64,000 nucleotides of DNA from Coffea arabica (GCF_036785885.1 NC_092324.1:31485001-31549000); one strand, 5' to 3'; shown: positions 12,590 to 26,103, counted from the first letter of the stretch. A program made the numbers and translations. Notes: generated by a model not told the origin, from the sequence alone.

Positions 12590-14316
12590 GGTTATTTGGA
12601 ATGGAAAAGCTCAAAGTTCAAGATGGTTTCAATTTCTATAAAACATGTTATTTTAAATAAAAAGCAGCAGAAAAAAATCTCTACTTATGAACTTGAATAA
12701 AACTATGGAATTACCTAAAATTTGTATTTAATTGTCATATATTCTTACATTTACTCAAAAAAATTTGACTCATTTTAGAAAAATTCATTTCTTTCATTAT
12801 ATTGTACCCTAAGAATTTTGTATATTTTCAAATGACCTATGATTCCATGAATAACAAGAAAAATGTAATCCCAGTTGCATTATTTGATAATATTTGTTTT
12901 CAAATAACTACATCATCAATAAAAAGAAAAAAATTTACTAAAAATTAAATAGAAAAACGGCCAAATATGATTCAAAAGATATTACCAAACGCCTCCTCAT
13001 TCCCTCTTTGCAACCTCTCCTAGTTTATAACTATACTCTTCCTACCACTCTGCCCTTATCCTGCAGTTTCATCTCCTCCAATCTCCTTTCCTGATACTAT
13101 CCCCCTTCATTTGCTACCCTTTACTTACCAAATTGATCTATCTTTTCCTATTTCCACAATCTTTTCCTTTCCCTTACCCTACAAGTGGCACATCCATCCT
13201 TTCCCACGCAACAATCTCATCTCCTACCTCTCTTTGTAATCTTATTTATCACTCTTTCGGTATCTTTCTCCCATCTTACAAATTACCATCCTTTCATGTC
13301 CCAACCCCATATTTTCTTGATCACTACCTATTTAATCACCTTTCAAATAGTTTTGACGAAATCTAAAGTGAAAATTGTGATCTATGGGAAAAAATTCAAA
13401 ATTTGGTTGTAAATTCTACAAAATTTTTTCCATCTTTGGAGTTTTTTTTTTTCAAAACTAACCATCCAAATGCGTCCTTGCTTATTTAAAGAAAATTCAC
13501 ATCAATAAAATTTGTTCACCTTAAAACTCACCCTCATTATGAAAGCGTTATACTGGACATACTCTAATAATATTATTGTGACTACCAAATATAATTATAA
13601 CAATGTCAAATATAAAAATGAAAGAATAAAGAAAAAATACATACCAAAAAGATATACTTATGAAAAGAGGATACTAAACAATCATAAGAAAATAGTTACT
13701 TTAGAACTTGTTAACAAAGGATGTGGAGTTAAATTCTCTATTCCAACTAAGGATGGTAAAGTAGAAAGAAATTGAGTAACATGAATATAAAAAATAAAGT
13801 GAAAGTCACCACATGTAAAATCATTATAAAAAGGAAAGTTGAAACCATATTTTTAGGCTATTGATAAATTGAATTTTCTTTTTAAAAGATAACAAATTAG
13901 ATCTAAATTTTGTGATTGCCTTATGATTATTAGCACTTGATTTTGTAAAGGAAAATTATTTGACTTAAGAGTAAAACGATAAAACATTATATGTGTAGTT
14001 TTAAGACTTCAAATAATAAAAAATTAAATGTTATAATAAAAGAAAAATGAAAAGAAGTACATGGCCTTTTTTTTTCCTTTGTTATAGTATAACAAAGACA
14101 TGAAAAACATATCTTGCATTACAGTGGAGCTAGTTTTTTAATAAAATAATAGATTTTCTTAGAAATAGGAAAGAAATGAAAAATATTTGGGTTTGTCATC
14201 ATATCTTTTTTTTCCTACTAAAATCATATATGGTGCTTATATCATGAGAAGAGAAAATTTCTTTAATTATCATTTCAATTCATTAATCATTTATAACTTC
14301 CTTAATTTGATGTTTA

Positions 14317-14684
14317 TATTATGAAACAACTACAGATGTGAATGTCCACTTGTATTCACAAGAAAGTTGATTCATAATTATCCACCAGATTCATTGGTAT
14401 ATTGAATAAAGGAGAGACATTGGATGAATCCTTTCAGTTCATTTATGAAGCTATAAAATTGATGTACTTGAAGTACTAAATTCATGAATGAGTATTTAAT
14501 AGGGTTCATGTACCTTTGATCTTGTATTACCTATATATAGAGATATTCTTACCTCTCTTTGTAACAAGAAGAACTTGTGATCAATTGAAATAATAATGAA
14601 ATAGTTCTCTATTCTCTCTCTTCTATTTCTTTTTCTAATATTTGAATCCCTATTTTAGTAGTTTATTTTTTTAGTTTCACAACA
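14317..14684 (+). repeat. 5' LTR of the copia element
   Basis: 368 bp, aligning to 17897-18240 over its whole length and ending TTTCACAACA in both. A TATA-like CCTATATATAGAG lies near 14531-14543. The first two bases are TA instead of TG. Confidence 0.85.
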
Positions 14685-16559
14685 CGTTATCAGCATGAGT
14701 CTCTATTTCTGAGCAAAAGGTGAAAAAGAAGCCTCTACCTTGAGCGAAGTGAAACACGAGACTCTGTCGAGATTCTACTAATATCAAATCAACTATTGAG
14801 CATTTCCTTGGGCAAACCCTTGATGAACTATTGAGGTAAATTTCTTTCCTCCAAATTTATTTCAATTTCTTATAGCTAGTTTTTGAGTAATCTTGAAGTA
14901 AAAGTGTCTGCTACTAAGCAACCATTAAGCACAAACATATACTTTTCGACATCTTTGAGCTAATATTTCTTCTTTCAATTCTATTTATTATCTTTATTAT
15001 CATGAGAATTATTTGCTATGGATACTTACATCCGGATGCAATGAGTTTTGGAGATACTATTATAGAAAATTAATTATGCTTGAGAATCCACTTGTCCTTT
15101 GAAATACTTGAATGATAAAGATTTGACCGCTTGAAAATGGTCGTTCTTTAAAAAAAATATTTGATCACCTGAAAATGGTCAATCATTCCAAAGTCTGGTA
15201 TGATAAATTTACTTATGACTGCAAGTACACAATTCTGCTATGTTTAAAATTATATTTTAGTTAAAAATAATATTCTCTACATATTTCTCGAATATGCTCC
15301 TATAGTAGCAACATCGAGAGAAATTTTTGAGAAGTATTCTATATTTATTGCATACTAGTTCTAGTCCATTCCCAGAAGTGAATGCGACTAAATTTCAACT
15401 TATTAGCTATGGTTGCAACAATGACTATAGTTTTGGTAAATATGTATTTTATCATGGCAAGAGCAAAAAATTTCCACCTAAAGTGGGATAATATTGATAA
15501 GGATAAGAAAATAAGGATCCTGAAGACAAATGTTCTAAAGTACATTTGATCAATTAAAATAGCATCTTGACATGGCTAATTTCTTTAAAAGCCCTAAAGG
15601 TGTATGATGATCGATTTGATGTATGATAGTCATTGATTTTTCTTCCTGAAGAAGAAATGAATGTCAAACATTTGGGATCAAAGGATTATGGTGATAATAT
15701 TTATCCCATAAGAATTATGGTGATAATGATATATGTCTCATTAATAGTGCTACTATGTACACTATATTTCTATTTGAAAATAAGAGAGACAAACACTACT
15801 GTCTTGAAAAATTTATTGAATTTGAATATCCGTTGAAATGGATATCAAATTGAGACACTGAATGAGATAATAATAAAGATCAAGTGAGATAAAGGTTGAT
15901 TATATCATAATAACCATTCAAGAGAGAAATGGTTATTGATATAGTTGTCTTCACTCTCATTTGATTTATAATCATCACGTGCAATAAATCAGAAATTTAC
16001 TGATCCTGATTTTACAAAAATAAGAATATTTGAGAGCTGACAAATATTTATACATACCCCCTTTATAGTATATATGGCTCCAATAGAAATTTAAAAATCT
16101 ATGTCGGGTATGAATCCCCCTTTACAATTAAATATTGTGAAATATTGATGGTTGATCTATCTATATTTCCCGACATTACGAGGAGAAAAAGATCAACCGA
16201 AAGGAAATCATTTGAAAAATATTGTTGGATTTCCTCGATTCTCAACATACGGTGAACTGGAAGTTCAAAAGATTATTCATTTGTAGAAAGTTCCAAATCA
16301 ATTATTAGATATATTTATCAACTCCAAAAGAGTCATTAAATCAAATATTCCTGCAGAAAATACTCTGGTTAAAATTGATGTCCCTGAAGGACATGTGCAA
16401 GTGCTACAAATGAATTTAAGACCGGCCTACCTAAATCAAGTATAAATTGATTTCAAATGTCTCCGGAGATTAAATAAATGTCATGACAAAATTCAACCTC
16501 CCGAAGAGCCAACTCTTGAAGAGTTTACTTCTGAAGAGAATGAAATCATCGAAAATTTA

Positions 16560-17760
16560 AATGGAGCCTAATGAAATGTAGCACTTGATATTATAAATGT
16601 TAACGAGGATCATAAATATCGATCGGTTGATAAATGTTGGCAAAGAAATGATTGGCCGAAAAAAGAGATTCAGTTCCATCAGTATCAAATTCACTGGTAT
16701 AATAAAAAGCTCTTAAACCTTTGTCCAAAATACCCAAAGAGTGTCAAGCCAGTTGAATATAAATATTCGTTAATGATCTTAATTGGAACTTCGGAAGAGC
16801 TCCAAAAAGTTGTCGAATATTTGAAGAAAGAATTTGAGATCAAAGATTTTGGAAAGACAAAATTATGCCTTGATTTACAAATTGAACATTTGGAAGGTGA
16901 AATTTTTGTCCACCAAATTGTTTATACCCAGAAGGTATAAAAACGATTTTATATGGATAAGACACATATATTAAGTATCCCAATGATTGTCAGATCACTA
17001 AATCCTAATAAGAATCCTTTTAGACGGCGAGAAGAAGATGAAAAGATACATGGTCCTGAAGTACCATAACTCAGTGCAATTGGTGCACTAATATATCTTA
17101 CTAATTGTACAAGACCTGATATATCATTTGTAGTGAATTTATTAGCAAGATTTAGTTCCTCGCCTACAAGACAATATGGGAACGGTATTAAACATATTTT
17201 TCACTATCTCCAAGGAACAATTGATCTTGGTTTATTTTATTCAGGTATAGCTAAACCAGAATTGCTTGGTTGTGCTAATACTAGGTATTTATCTAACCCA
17301 CATAAAAAAGATCTCAGACTGGTTATCTATTTATATATGGTAGTATAGCTGTTTCTTGGCGATCTACAAAGCAATCATTAGCCACCATCTCATCAAATCA
17401 TACTAAAATAATAGCAATTTATGAGGCCAGTCGAGAATGTGTTTGACTAAAATCAATGATCCACTACATCCAGAAGAGTTGTGGGTTATCCTCCGAGAAA
17501 GAAAATCCTCTAACTATATTATATGAAAATAATGCAGTTTGTATAGCTCAATTGAAAGGAGGATATATTCAAGGAGATAGGATGAAACATATTTCACCAA
17601 AATTCTTCTTTAGTCATGATTTGCAAAAGAATGGTGAAATTGATGTGCAACAAATCCGATCAGATTGGCAAATTTATTTATCAGGGCATTGCCGACTGCA
17701 ACATTTGAGAAATTGGTGAAGAATATTGGAATGTGTCGGTTAAAAGATCTCAAATGATGT
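16560..17760 (+). pseudogene. Ty1/copia reverse transcriptase/RNase H remnant
   Basis: Broken reading frames read as the C-terminal part of a copia polyprotein. Near 16815-16880 there is LKKEFEIKDFGKTKLCLDLQI, the late reverse transcriptase region. Near 17110-17230 there is CTRPDISFVVNLLARFSSSPT followed by HIFHYLQGTIDLGL. RNase H follows, with DDQ-type and final helix regions near 17480-17760. Several in-frame stops (for example after YTQKV near 16940 and near 17070 and 17346) make it non-functional. It carries the same strand sense as the flanking LTRs. Confidence 0.85.
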
Positions 17761-17896
17761 TTGTATCAGGGGGAGAAATTTATACACAAGAATAGTGTAC
17801 TCTTTTTTCTTCACTAGAGTTTTTGTCCCACTGGATTTTTTCCTAGTAAGGTTTTAACGAGGCATATTCTTTGTATAATGGACATCAAAGGGAGAA

Positions 17897-18240
17897 TGTT
17901 ATGAAACAACTAAAGATATGGATATCCATTTGTAATCCCAAGAAAGTTGATTTATAATCATCCACCAGATTCATTGGTACATTGAATAAGGGAGATACAT
18001 TAGATGAATCCCTTCAGTTCATTTATGAAGCTATTGAATTGATGTACTTGAAGTACTAAATTCATGAATGAGTGTTTAATAGGGTTCATGTACCTTTGAT
18101 CTTATATTACCTATATATAGAGTTATTCTAACCTCTCTTCGTAACAAGAAGAACTTGTGATCAATTGAAATAATAATGAAATAGTTTCTATTCTCTCTCT
18201 TCTACTTCTTTTTTTAATTTATTTTATTAGTTTCACAACA
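17897..18240 (+). repeat. 3' LTR of the copia element
   Basis: 344 bp, starting TGTTATGAAACAAC and ending TTTCACAACA. It is shorter than the 5' LTR mostly near its 3' end. It is directly followed by the target duplication GTTTA. Confidence 0.87.
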
Positions 18241-19035
18241 GTTTAAACCATTAGTATGTTCGTAGTTATTTTGGTACAATTAACCAATTCCAAAGATGTT
18301 TCCTTAACTTTGTTTTACAAGTATCAAATGGTCAAACTTATTTTTGCTAAGGCTTATAAAAGACAAAGGGTATTTGGGAAGGTTTCCTTGTTATCAAGTT
18401 CAAATATTTAATTGTTCATTCTAATTTTGGTAAAATTAACCAATCTCAAACATGATCATATTTTATTTTGGTAAAGTTAATAAAATTTGAAATTAGATTA
18501 CAAAATCATATGTAGTTTTTCCTATTTTTTGGTATGCTACATTTGGAAGAATCTAATTTTAGGCACTAAACTTAACTAACAAAAGCATGTTTTTGGATTC
18601 AATCCAAACTTGACCATATTTTAGTGACGTTTTAAACAATTAAAATAAAAAATTTTGAGATAAAGGAATGGAAATTTGGACGCTTAATTGAGATAAAGGA
18701 ATGGAATGGAAATTTGTTAAAAAATTATTTGGAATGGAGAAGCTAAAAATTCAAGATGGTGTCAATTTCTATCAAAATGTATTAGTATGAATAAAAGGAA
18801 AGGAACAAAAAATCCCACTCATGAACTTGAAAACAACTATGAAATTGCTTAAAAATTGTTTTTAATTGTCATATATTCACACAGCTGCTTATAAAAATTT
18901 GTCCAATTTTTAAAAAATTCCTTTCTTTCATTAGATTATATCCTAAGAATTTTGGATATTTTTAACCTACTTGTGATTCCGTGAATAACAAACAAAATAT
19001 CGAATTTCAGTTACATTGTTACATAACATTTGTTT

Positions 19036-19365
19036 TGTGAGACCCCGAAATTTTACTTGTCTTTATAGCTCTTATTTGAACTTACTTGTCTTAGATTAGA
19101 GAAAGACTAAACTTTTGACTAGAACTTTTGTTGTGTAATAGTGATAGTATTAGTAGTTTGTTGGATCCTGAATTTTTGTATTTAGCCTTGAGGATTGTAT
19201 ATCTATGTTAATGGTTGTATATATATTAAATTTGCTTGGCACATCTTTACTTGCTTTTGAAATTGTAACTCATTTTATTAAAGTGAGTGAGCGAGTCCTG
19301 GCGAGAGATGGGCAGGCAGCTGCTAAACCCTGGGGTACGCCCTAAGGGGAAGTGGGGTCATCACA
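19036..19365 (+). repeat. 5' LTR, internally deleted
   Basis: Its first ~67 bp match the start of the 3' LTR and its last ~260 bp match the end. About 3.1 kb, corresponding to roughly 22703-25830, is absent. The join is at TTAGATT/AGAGAAAGAC, with almost no shared bases. Confidence 0.85.
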
Positions 19366-19367
19366 GG

Positions 19368-19380
19368 TGGTATCAGAGCC
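19368..19380 (+). other. Primer-binding site (tRNA-iMet type)
   Basis: TGGTATCAGAGCC two bases after the 5' LTR is complementary to the 3' end of plant initiator methionine tRNA, the usual primer of plant LTR elements. Confidence 0.85.
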
Positions 19381-19676
19381 TAGGTTTGAATTGGCCTGGG
19401 CGGATTGAGTGAGTGTAGTTGTGATGGCTTAAGTACGAGTATTTAAGTGTGAAACCCTGAAGTGTTAGGTGATGAATCTTGCTTCATTTGCTTAAGTTTC
19501 TTCTTGATGCTTGATTGTACTGTAGGAATAGACGGAAACAGTGGAAATACGAACCATGAGTGGTCTCGTCGAGTCCTTAGCCATCAAGAATGTCTAGGAG
19601 GATCCTAGTATTTGACCTAAGATTGGGTTGATTGAGGAGATAGGCTTAATGAGTGTTGTCATGGACTATTTCCATG

Positions 19677-22312
19677 TGTGAGAACCCGTATTTTCCCTAA
19701 TAATTTTCCTAAGGTTTTTCCCCTTTAATTGCATGTTTTCTGCATTTTCTGGCTTAGGAAAATTTTCTTGGTGGATTTTATGAGTAATTATAGTTTTTAG
19801 ATGATTTTTCTAGTATTGGAGAGTTTTTGAAAAATTAAGAATATATATCGGACGTGGGACCCACTAGCGCGAAAAGTTCGGAAAAATTCGGCCAAGTAGG
19901 TTGAGTTTCGGATACTGAGTGAAATTTATCGGGTGTTAAGAGATAAGTAGAGGATGAGATGTGATTGATGTGAGAGAGACTTAAAAGATAGAAATGCTTT
20001 AAATGTAGTGACAAGTGTCACTTGGTGAGTGGTGGCACTTGTAGGACAACTATTCATTTTCTTGACTTTTGACCAATTGCTTAAATATCTCAAAAATCAC
20101 ACAAAATTCATTCTTGTCTTCAACTTCTTGGCCGGCTCTCTCTCTAGGAAAAGAAAGAAAACTTCTCCAATTTTCAAGCTTCCATCTAGTGCAAATCATC
20201 CAAACCAATTGCTTAAATTTGTTTCTACTCCATAAAATCCCTCCATTTGGTGCTAGTAAGTGATTTTGTGGAAGTGTTCAAGGAAGCTAAGGTGTCCTAC
20301 AACTCTCCCTCTCTTTCTAGGTAAGTGGTGTTTGAACTTCCTCCTACACTTAATGAAGCTTGAGTTGTGCTTAGTGGAAAACTAAGTTTCAATGTTCTTC
20401 ATTCTGTCCGAATTTTTAGCTCATAGTTAGAGGCCGAATTGGCCTTGGATTAAAACATGAAAGTTGTAGGGAATGATATTTTGAGGTGCCTGTAAAATTT
20501 CAGGTTCATCGGAGTTGTGTAGAGTGAGAAAAGTCGATTTTACTGTTGCTGTTCTGGGTTCTTCAGGATGGCCGAACTGCGCCTATAATTGGCTGTTTTG
20601 ACTGGAATTGCTTTAGATTTGGTTGTTGAGGTCTTCTGATGAAATGTAGCTTGATGTCTTAGCTACCATATGCCTTTGGAATCAATGAATTTGGACTTGT
20701 ATAGACTGAGTTGGACTAATTACAGCATAGTGTAATTTGTAAACCTGCAATTAAGGTTCTGGTTTGGTATTTTGCATATTTGACCTAGTTGTGCTAGGAT
20801 TTGGACTGAGTGGCCTTCTACATTGTTGTAGCCCTGTCTTCTAGCTTCGAGATGGTGGGTCTTACACCCTAATCCGATAATCGTAGTTCAATTTGTGCCA
20901 TTACCGCAAAATGAGGACAAAACTGTTTTTTTCGTTAGGGCCACATTAGTTGCATTTCCGTAATTTCTGGTTGCCTATGATGCTTATACATGCATATGAA
21001 ACCCTATTGGGGTTATGATTGACATGGCTTTATGACTCGTTATCGAGTCTCATTGTATTTATTTGTATGTTTTAGGACGTGATGGGAGTTCACGACGTCC
21101 TTTTAACGACGGTGCATGAAACATCACCTACTTGATTGGTGAGTATACTACTCACTTGAATGTTACAATGTGGCTTTGCTATATGTGATTTTGATGCCTT
21201 GAAGGCTTATTTGGCTATTGAAATGGATTGAGGTGAGGGTGTACTTAATCGCCCTCACCCCTTGTGATACCGTTAATGACTGTTTACCGCTTCACTGATA
21301 TACTGCACTTGCTATATGAGATATTGAATTCACTTCATGAAAAACTGATTTGGTGTCGTTTGGACGAGTATCCAACGGCCTTACTGTACTACTGAGCTCA
21401 ACCCCATTGGTAGTCAATTGAATCGAGCCGGTGAGGGCTTGGTCGTGAAAATTGACATGCCACGGGGACTGTACTGGGGAATCTTGTAGTAATGAGACTC
21501 TTGATTCCGGTAAACTCGAGTATTACCAAAAGCTACTGATTGGAGTGCGGGCCCGGTTGGGGTATGTTTGGTGGAAGGGATGGGAGTGAAGTGGGTTCTA
21601 CGGTTGGTACTCATAAACGTTGACGGAGAGTCAATGAGATTGGATCAAGAATGTAAGCGTGGAAATGGGCTCTTGAGAGCCGTCCGTATCCTTTTACCGA
21701 CTTGTTTTACTTCTTAATTGTGTACTTGAAATGAAAGATTATGCTTATGTGATCTTTGTTGCTTATGTGGTAGTAACTCACTGGGCTTAAGCTCATTCCA
21801 TTCCATTTGTTTTCCTTACAGGAAAATGACCACTTTTGGAAAGGTTATACTTGTTGGTTGTCAAGTTGAGCTCATGTAAATGTATCTTTTGGATAGCTCT
21901 TTGAATGAAACCCTAATGTGTATTGGGTTCAATTTCTTTTGATTGGCAAACCGAACATGTATATCCATGATGAATCGTTTTGATATGCCGCTTTGGCTTT
22001 TGGCTTGTAAATGTTACATTTCAATGTATATATGTTTGGTTGACATTTGGTTGGATTTCGGATTAACTCGTATTTCAAACGGCAAAAGAAAAATTTGGCT
22101 ACTCTCGGCCTAGTATCCGGATTCTGACGTGGCCGGTACTGTTCATCATCGGCTTCGATTTTCATTTATTTTATTTTATTTTATTTTTTTATTTTGTGAT
22201 TTTGACTTGTTTTTTTTAGATCGACGTGAACTGATCCGTAGTCCTGGCGAGAGTTGGGCAGGCAGTCCGCTAACCCCTTTGGTTCGCTTTAGGGGAAAGT
22301 GGGGCTGTTACA
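19677..22312 (+). mobile_element. Solo LTR (2.64 kb) nested in the Ty3-type element
   Basis: It starts TGTGAGAACCCG and ends GGGGCTGTTACA, with a perfect 5-bp target duplication CCATG on both sides (19672-19676 and 22313-22317). No second LTR or interior is present, so it is a solo LTR left by recombination. Its 3' end (GTTGGGCAGGCAGTCCGCTA and what follows) resembles the 3' end of the host element's LTR, so the two belong to related families. The sequence starting at 63749 is the same family or close to it. It holds three copies of the module described in the findings (TGTAG cores at 20465, 20645 and 20827). Confidence 0.88.
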
Positions 22313-22633
22313 CCATGCATGTTTGGCTTGGGTTTCTATAGTGGATAGCTGACTTGAAAATTTGATGGTTGTCCCTGTTTGGAGTTTAATCCTTGTAAGG
22401 ATCTGATTATGTGTGTTACGTATGGCTATTCTTGGGTTTGAATGAGGAGTTCTATTTTGTGACTTGTAAGTAAGAACGGACTTGATAGTTCTATTGAAAG
22501 AGATCATATTATTGGGATATGTATACCCGACAATTAGTGTGAGATAGGTTATGATCACTCTCAAGTGACACCCCGAACTTGTCCGAGCAAAGGTAGGAAT
22601 TTCGAGGACGAAATTCTTTTAAGGGGGAGAGAG

Positions 22634-25600
22634 TGTGAGACCCTGAAATTTTACTTATCTTTATAGCTCTTATTTGAACTTACTTGCTTTAGATTCTTGG
22701 TTGTTTAAATGATTGAATTTGAGCCAAGGGAGTGAATTTTGTTAAGAAAAGTTTCATAATCTCAAGTTGGTAGAAAATCTGGAAATTTTTGCAGGAGGCT
22801 CTGCGCAGTTTTGGGAAATTGGCTATAATTTCGTATAGGAACGTTGGAATTGAGTTCCGTTTATTGCGTTTGAAACTAGACTCATAGGGCTTATTATGAC
22901 ATAAAATTTAGAGTTTGAGTTAATCTCTATAAATTCCAGAAAATTGGCAAAGTTGACTGAAAATTCTGCCCTGCACAAGTAAAAATAGAAATGTTGTAGT
23001 AGCTTATGGCTCAATTTGGACCAACTTATGAATTGAATCTCTTTGAGATGTCTTCTAAAGATTATTAGTATTTGAAGTCTAGTTTTTAACAGGCCAAGTT
23101 GTATGAATTTTTGATAGTTATCACTCAAGTTATGAGTTTCTAAAGGAATGGTGCATACTAGGGTTTTTGGTGTGTTTTTGGTGTATTTTGGTAATGTGAT
23201 TAATTGGTGAGGTGTGTGTACTAAATTTGATGGTTAATAGTGATTTTTAGATAAGAAGAAGTGTGTGATTAGAAGTGCTAATAATAAGCTAATGAACCAT
23301 AAGTAAAAACACGAGTACGAGAGAGTTAAGGAAAATAGCCTTGAACTGACGTGCACCGTTTGTTACGTGCACCGTTTGTTACCGGTTGAGTACTCCACTT
23401 GACCAATACATTCTTACCCTAATCTCCTTGTTTTTATTTCATTTAATTTCCCCTAAATTACCCTTAAGTCAGCCACCATTTTTGACTAAAGAAAAGTGAG
23501 AAAAGAAAAAAAAATAAGAAGGAAATCTTGAGTGACAAGTGTCAAGGATCCAAGCAACCTTTGACCCAAAACATTTCCTTTCTTCTTATCTTTCCTTTTG
23601 GCTAAGTTTCCTTCATTTTCCTCTTGTGTTGGACGAAATTTGGGAGATAAAAACAAGAGAGAAAACCTCTAACTCCAATCTTGAATCTTGCCTTGTTTGA
23701 ATTGAAACCACAAAACTAAACTGATTAAACTAGCACCAAGGAGCTAAGGAAGCTTATTGTGAAGTTGTTTAGAGAGAAATAACTTGGTTCTTTACTTTCT
23801 TCAAGTGTTTTGGAAGGTATAAGTCTAAAACTTTCTTTTTCTTTCTTTTTTAGCAAAATATGAGATAGATGCCTTGAATATTGAATTACGTTGGATGATA
23901 CTCTAGTTTTGGTGAAAATTAGTGAATTTTAGCTAGGGTTTGTGATTTTTCAGCTTTGATTTATAATGTTTATCTCTAATATGTTGGTATTGAGCTTGGA
24001 AATGGAATTTGTGAGATGATTAGTGGCTTGATTGTGATATTTAGCCTTAAAAGATGAACTTTCAGCTTTGTCAAGCAATTTCCAGCTTTGATGAGTAGTT
24101 TTACGGTTGATATGCAAAATTCCAGCATTTGGTGGTGAATTTCAGTTCTGCCCTGTTTTTGGAATCAATTTGGGCTGTGAATTTCTCCATGTTTTAGACT
24201 GAATCAGCTTTTGGAAAAACATGAAAATTATAGGGATTTGAGTTAACTTTCTACCTGAAAAACTTTAAATCAATTGGATCATTTTAGCTTATGATTTGGC
24301 CAGAGCACTCCTGACTGCACAAAACTTGAACTTTCCTGACCTGTTTTTCATGTGCTTCTGACTGTCCATTTTTTACCCTTAAAATGAGAGAACTGGGTGT
24401 CAATGTCTTCATAGGAAATGTAGATCAATGTCTTAGTTTCGAAACTCCATAAAATTTACCTCGATCCGATATACCTAGCTACAGTTATGACCAAAACACC
24501 GAAGGATGACAAATCTAGCATTTATAAGTTCTTCTTTAAACTAGTTTCCAGCTTTGGTTCATGGTGATAAGTTATTATTTGGTTTGTTTGGTGGGGTTTG
24601 AGGCCTTGAATAGATGAATGTTTTTGTTATCACTTGTGGATGGATTGGAGGTTTGTTGGCTCGTGAATCCAAGTTGTACTTGGATGGGAAAATGGATAAA
24701 TACAAAGGGCATGTTACCCAAATTTTCGCTTGAGCGTTAGGCGAGTGAACTCGAGACTTGAGCGACGACTCGAGGTTGAAGTGAATTTCGATTGGTTATG
24801 GTATTCGAGTTTTCTTTAGTAAGAGGTACATAAGCTGAAATTTTTGCTAACACTCGTACTCTTTAAAAAGTAAAAGTAGCGACCCTTAAAAATACGATTT
24901 TCTCGATTTTCATACCAAGTGCGACTTCCAAAGTATAAATCACTTCTTTATCGAAACTAAAAGAGCGAGCATGAATTTTCTGGAGTTTTCCAAACCATAT
25001 GACTACTACTTAAACAAGTTTTATTTACTTGATTTTCTTGAAGCGAAACTCCTATGTTTCGAACCCTAGTGAATTTTAAACTCTTAAATAATATTTTATC
25101 GTAGATTTGGACTCAAACCAAGGAGTTGTACCTGAGCGTGATTTTGACAAGCACTAAGTCTTTGGTGAGTATTTCTTGCATGTTTGTGTATTAAATGACT
25201 GTGTACTTGTTGTGAATATTTGCTTGAATGTTAAATGCTTTCTAATGATTGCTAAATCGATTTTCGATGGGCGAGTGTGTACTTTATCGCACTTGACCCA
25301 AGCCAAAGTGAATTTTCAATCATTGAATGCTATTTGTGCATGAATGTAAAGCCTTTTGGTTGAACTGGACCCTTGCTCTTCGTTGCTAGTCGACTCGAGC
25401 CAAAAATGAACTCGGTCTGGCGACTAGTGACCATGGGACAGTGTTTTGGTATACTTGAGTATGACCACGAAGGTTGGTGAAGAACTGGTCAGTGAATTGG
25501 CTAGTGGCGGGAAATGAAATCAATGAATGAATGTCAAGAACACTAAAGGAGTTTTCACTTGCAAAAAAAAAATTTGTAATATTGGAGGGATAAGGAAAAT

Positions 25601-26103
25601 GGTTGGTGAATGAATGAACGAATGGCTTCACGTGAGCATGTATCCTTTCAATAAGTGTGTTTTCATTGCTTTTATATTGCGAATGTTTTCTCAATTAATT
25701 GTTGTTAAATGAATAATGTCCTTGTTTCAATTGCTTGGTTATGTGTATGGGAACCTCACTGAGCTTTTAGCTCATCCCTCTATTCCGTTACATTTGTTTT
25801 TCCTTACAAGGTTTGAGAGCAAGGACGGATGACTAGAGAAAGACTAAACTTTTGACTAGAACTTTTGTTGTGTAATAGTGATAGTATTAGTAGTTGGTTG
25901 GATCCTAAACTTTTGTACTTAGCCTTAAGGATTGTATATCTATGTTAATGGTTGTATATATATTAAGTTTGATTGGTACATCTTTACTTGCTTTTGAAGT
26001 TGTAACCCGTTTTATTGAAGTGAGTGAGTGAGTCCTGACGAGAGTTGGGCAGACGGTCCGCTAAACCCTGGGGTACACCCTAGGGGGAAGTGGGGTCGTC
26101 ACA
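22634..26103 (+). repeat. 3' LTR, full length (3.47 kb)
   Basis: An unusually long LTR. Apart from matching the deleted 5' LTR at both ends, it shares with the nested solo LTR the downstream phrase of 'AGCTCAT ... TGTTTTTCCTTACA' (about 25770-25808 against 21790-21822), showing that the long form is ancestral. Module cores lie at about 24229 and 24419. The open frame at 25386-25694 (-) is not credible as a gene. Confidence 0.85.

Larger units (their letters stand above)
14317..18240 (+). mobile_element. Degenerate, internally deleted Ty1/copia retrotransposon
   Basis: A 3.9-kb element with both LTRs (14317-14684 and 17897-18240) and a 5-bp target duplication, GTTTA (14312-14316 and 18241-18245). 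The second duplicate block at about 29880 has the uninterrupted sequence GATGTTTAAACC, which confirms the empty site. A primer-binding-type sequence, CGTTATCAGCATGAG, follows the 5' LTR. The polypurine tract AAAGGGAGAA precedes the 3' LTR. The 5' LTR starts TATT where the 3' LTR has TGTT, so the terminal TG has mutated. The interior is much too short for a complete copia element: gag, protease and integrase are missing or unrecognisable, and only reverse transcriptase/RNase H remains. Confidence 0.88.
12590..18556. repeat. Tandem duplication, unit A (interrupted by a copia element)
   Basis: Unit A is the first of two direct copies of a block of about 2.04 kb (net of the copia insertion at 14317-18240). 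It starts near TTATTTGGAATGG at 12590 and ends near ATGCTACATTTGGAAGA at 18540-18556. Matching segments in unit B include AAATAGAAAAAC and TCATCTCCTACCT. The core is pyrimidine-rich around 13000-13350 and has no recognised gene. Open frames at 13133-13412 and 13512-13775 are not conserved as frames in unit B. Confidence 0.75.
19036..26103 (+). mobile_element. Non-autonomous Ty3/gypsy-type LTR element (LARD-like) with unequal LTRs
   Basis: The 5' LTR is 19036-19365 (330 bp) and the 3' LTR 22634-26103 (3470 bp); both start TGTGAGACCC and end GTCRTCACA. A primer-binding site TGGTATCAGAGCC (initiator tRNA-Met type) lies at 19368-19380. The polypurine end is AAGGGGGAGAGAG before 22634, preceded by the phrase TTTCGAGGACGAAATTC, which is typical of the 3' end of Ty3/gypsy polyproteins. 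Without the nested solo LTR the interior is only about 0.63 kb and codes for no gag or pol. Flanks TGTTT (19031-19035) and GGTTT (26104-26108) agree at 4 of 5 bases, and unit A at about 12890 shows the empty site ATTTGTTTTC. Confidence 0.85.

Noticed and set aside
20029..20263. Open frames inside the solo LTR
   Set aside because: They lie within LTR sequence with no known domain.
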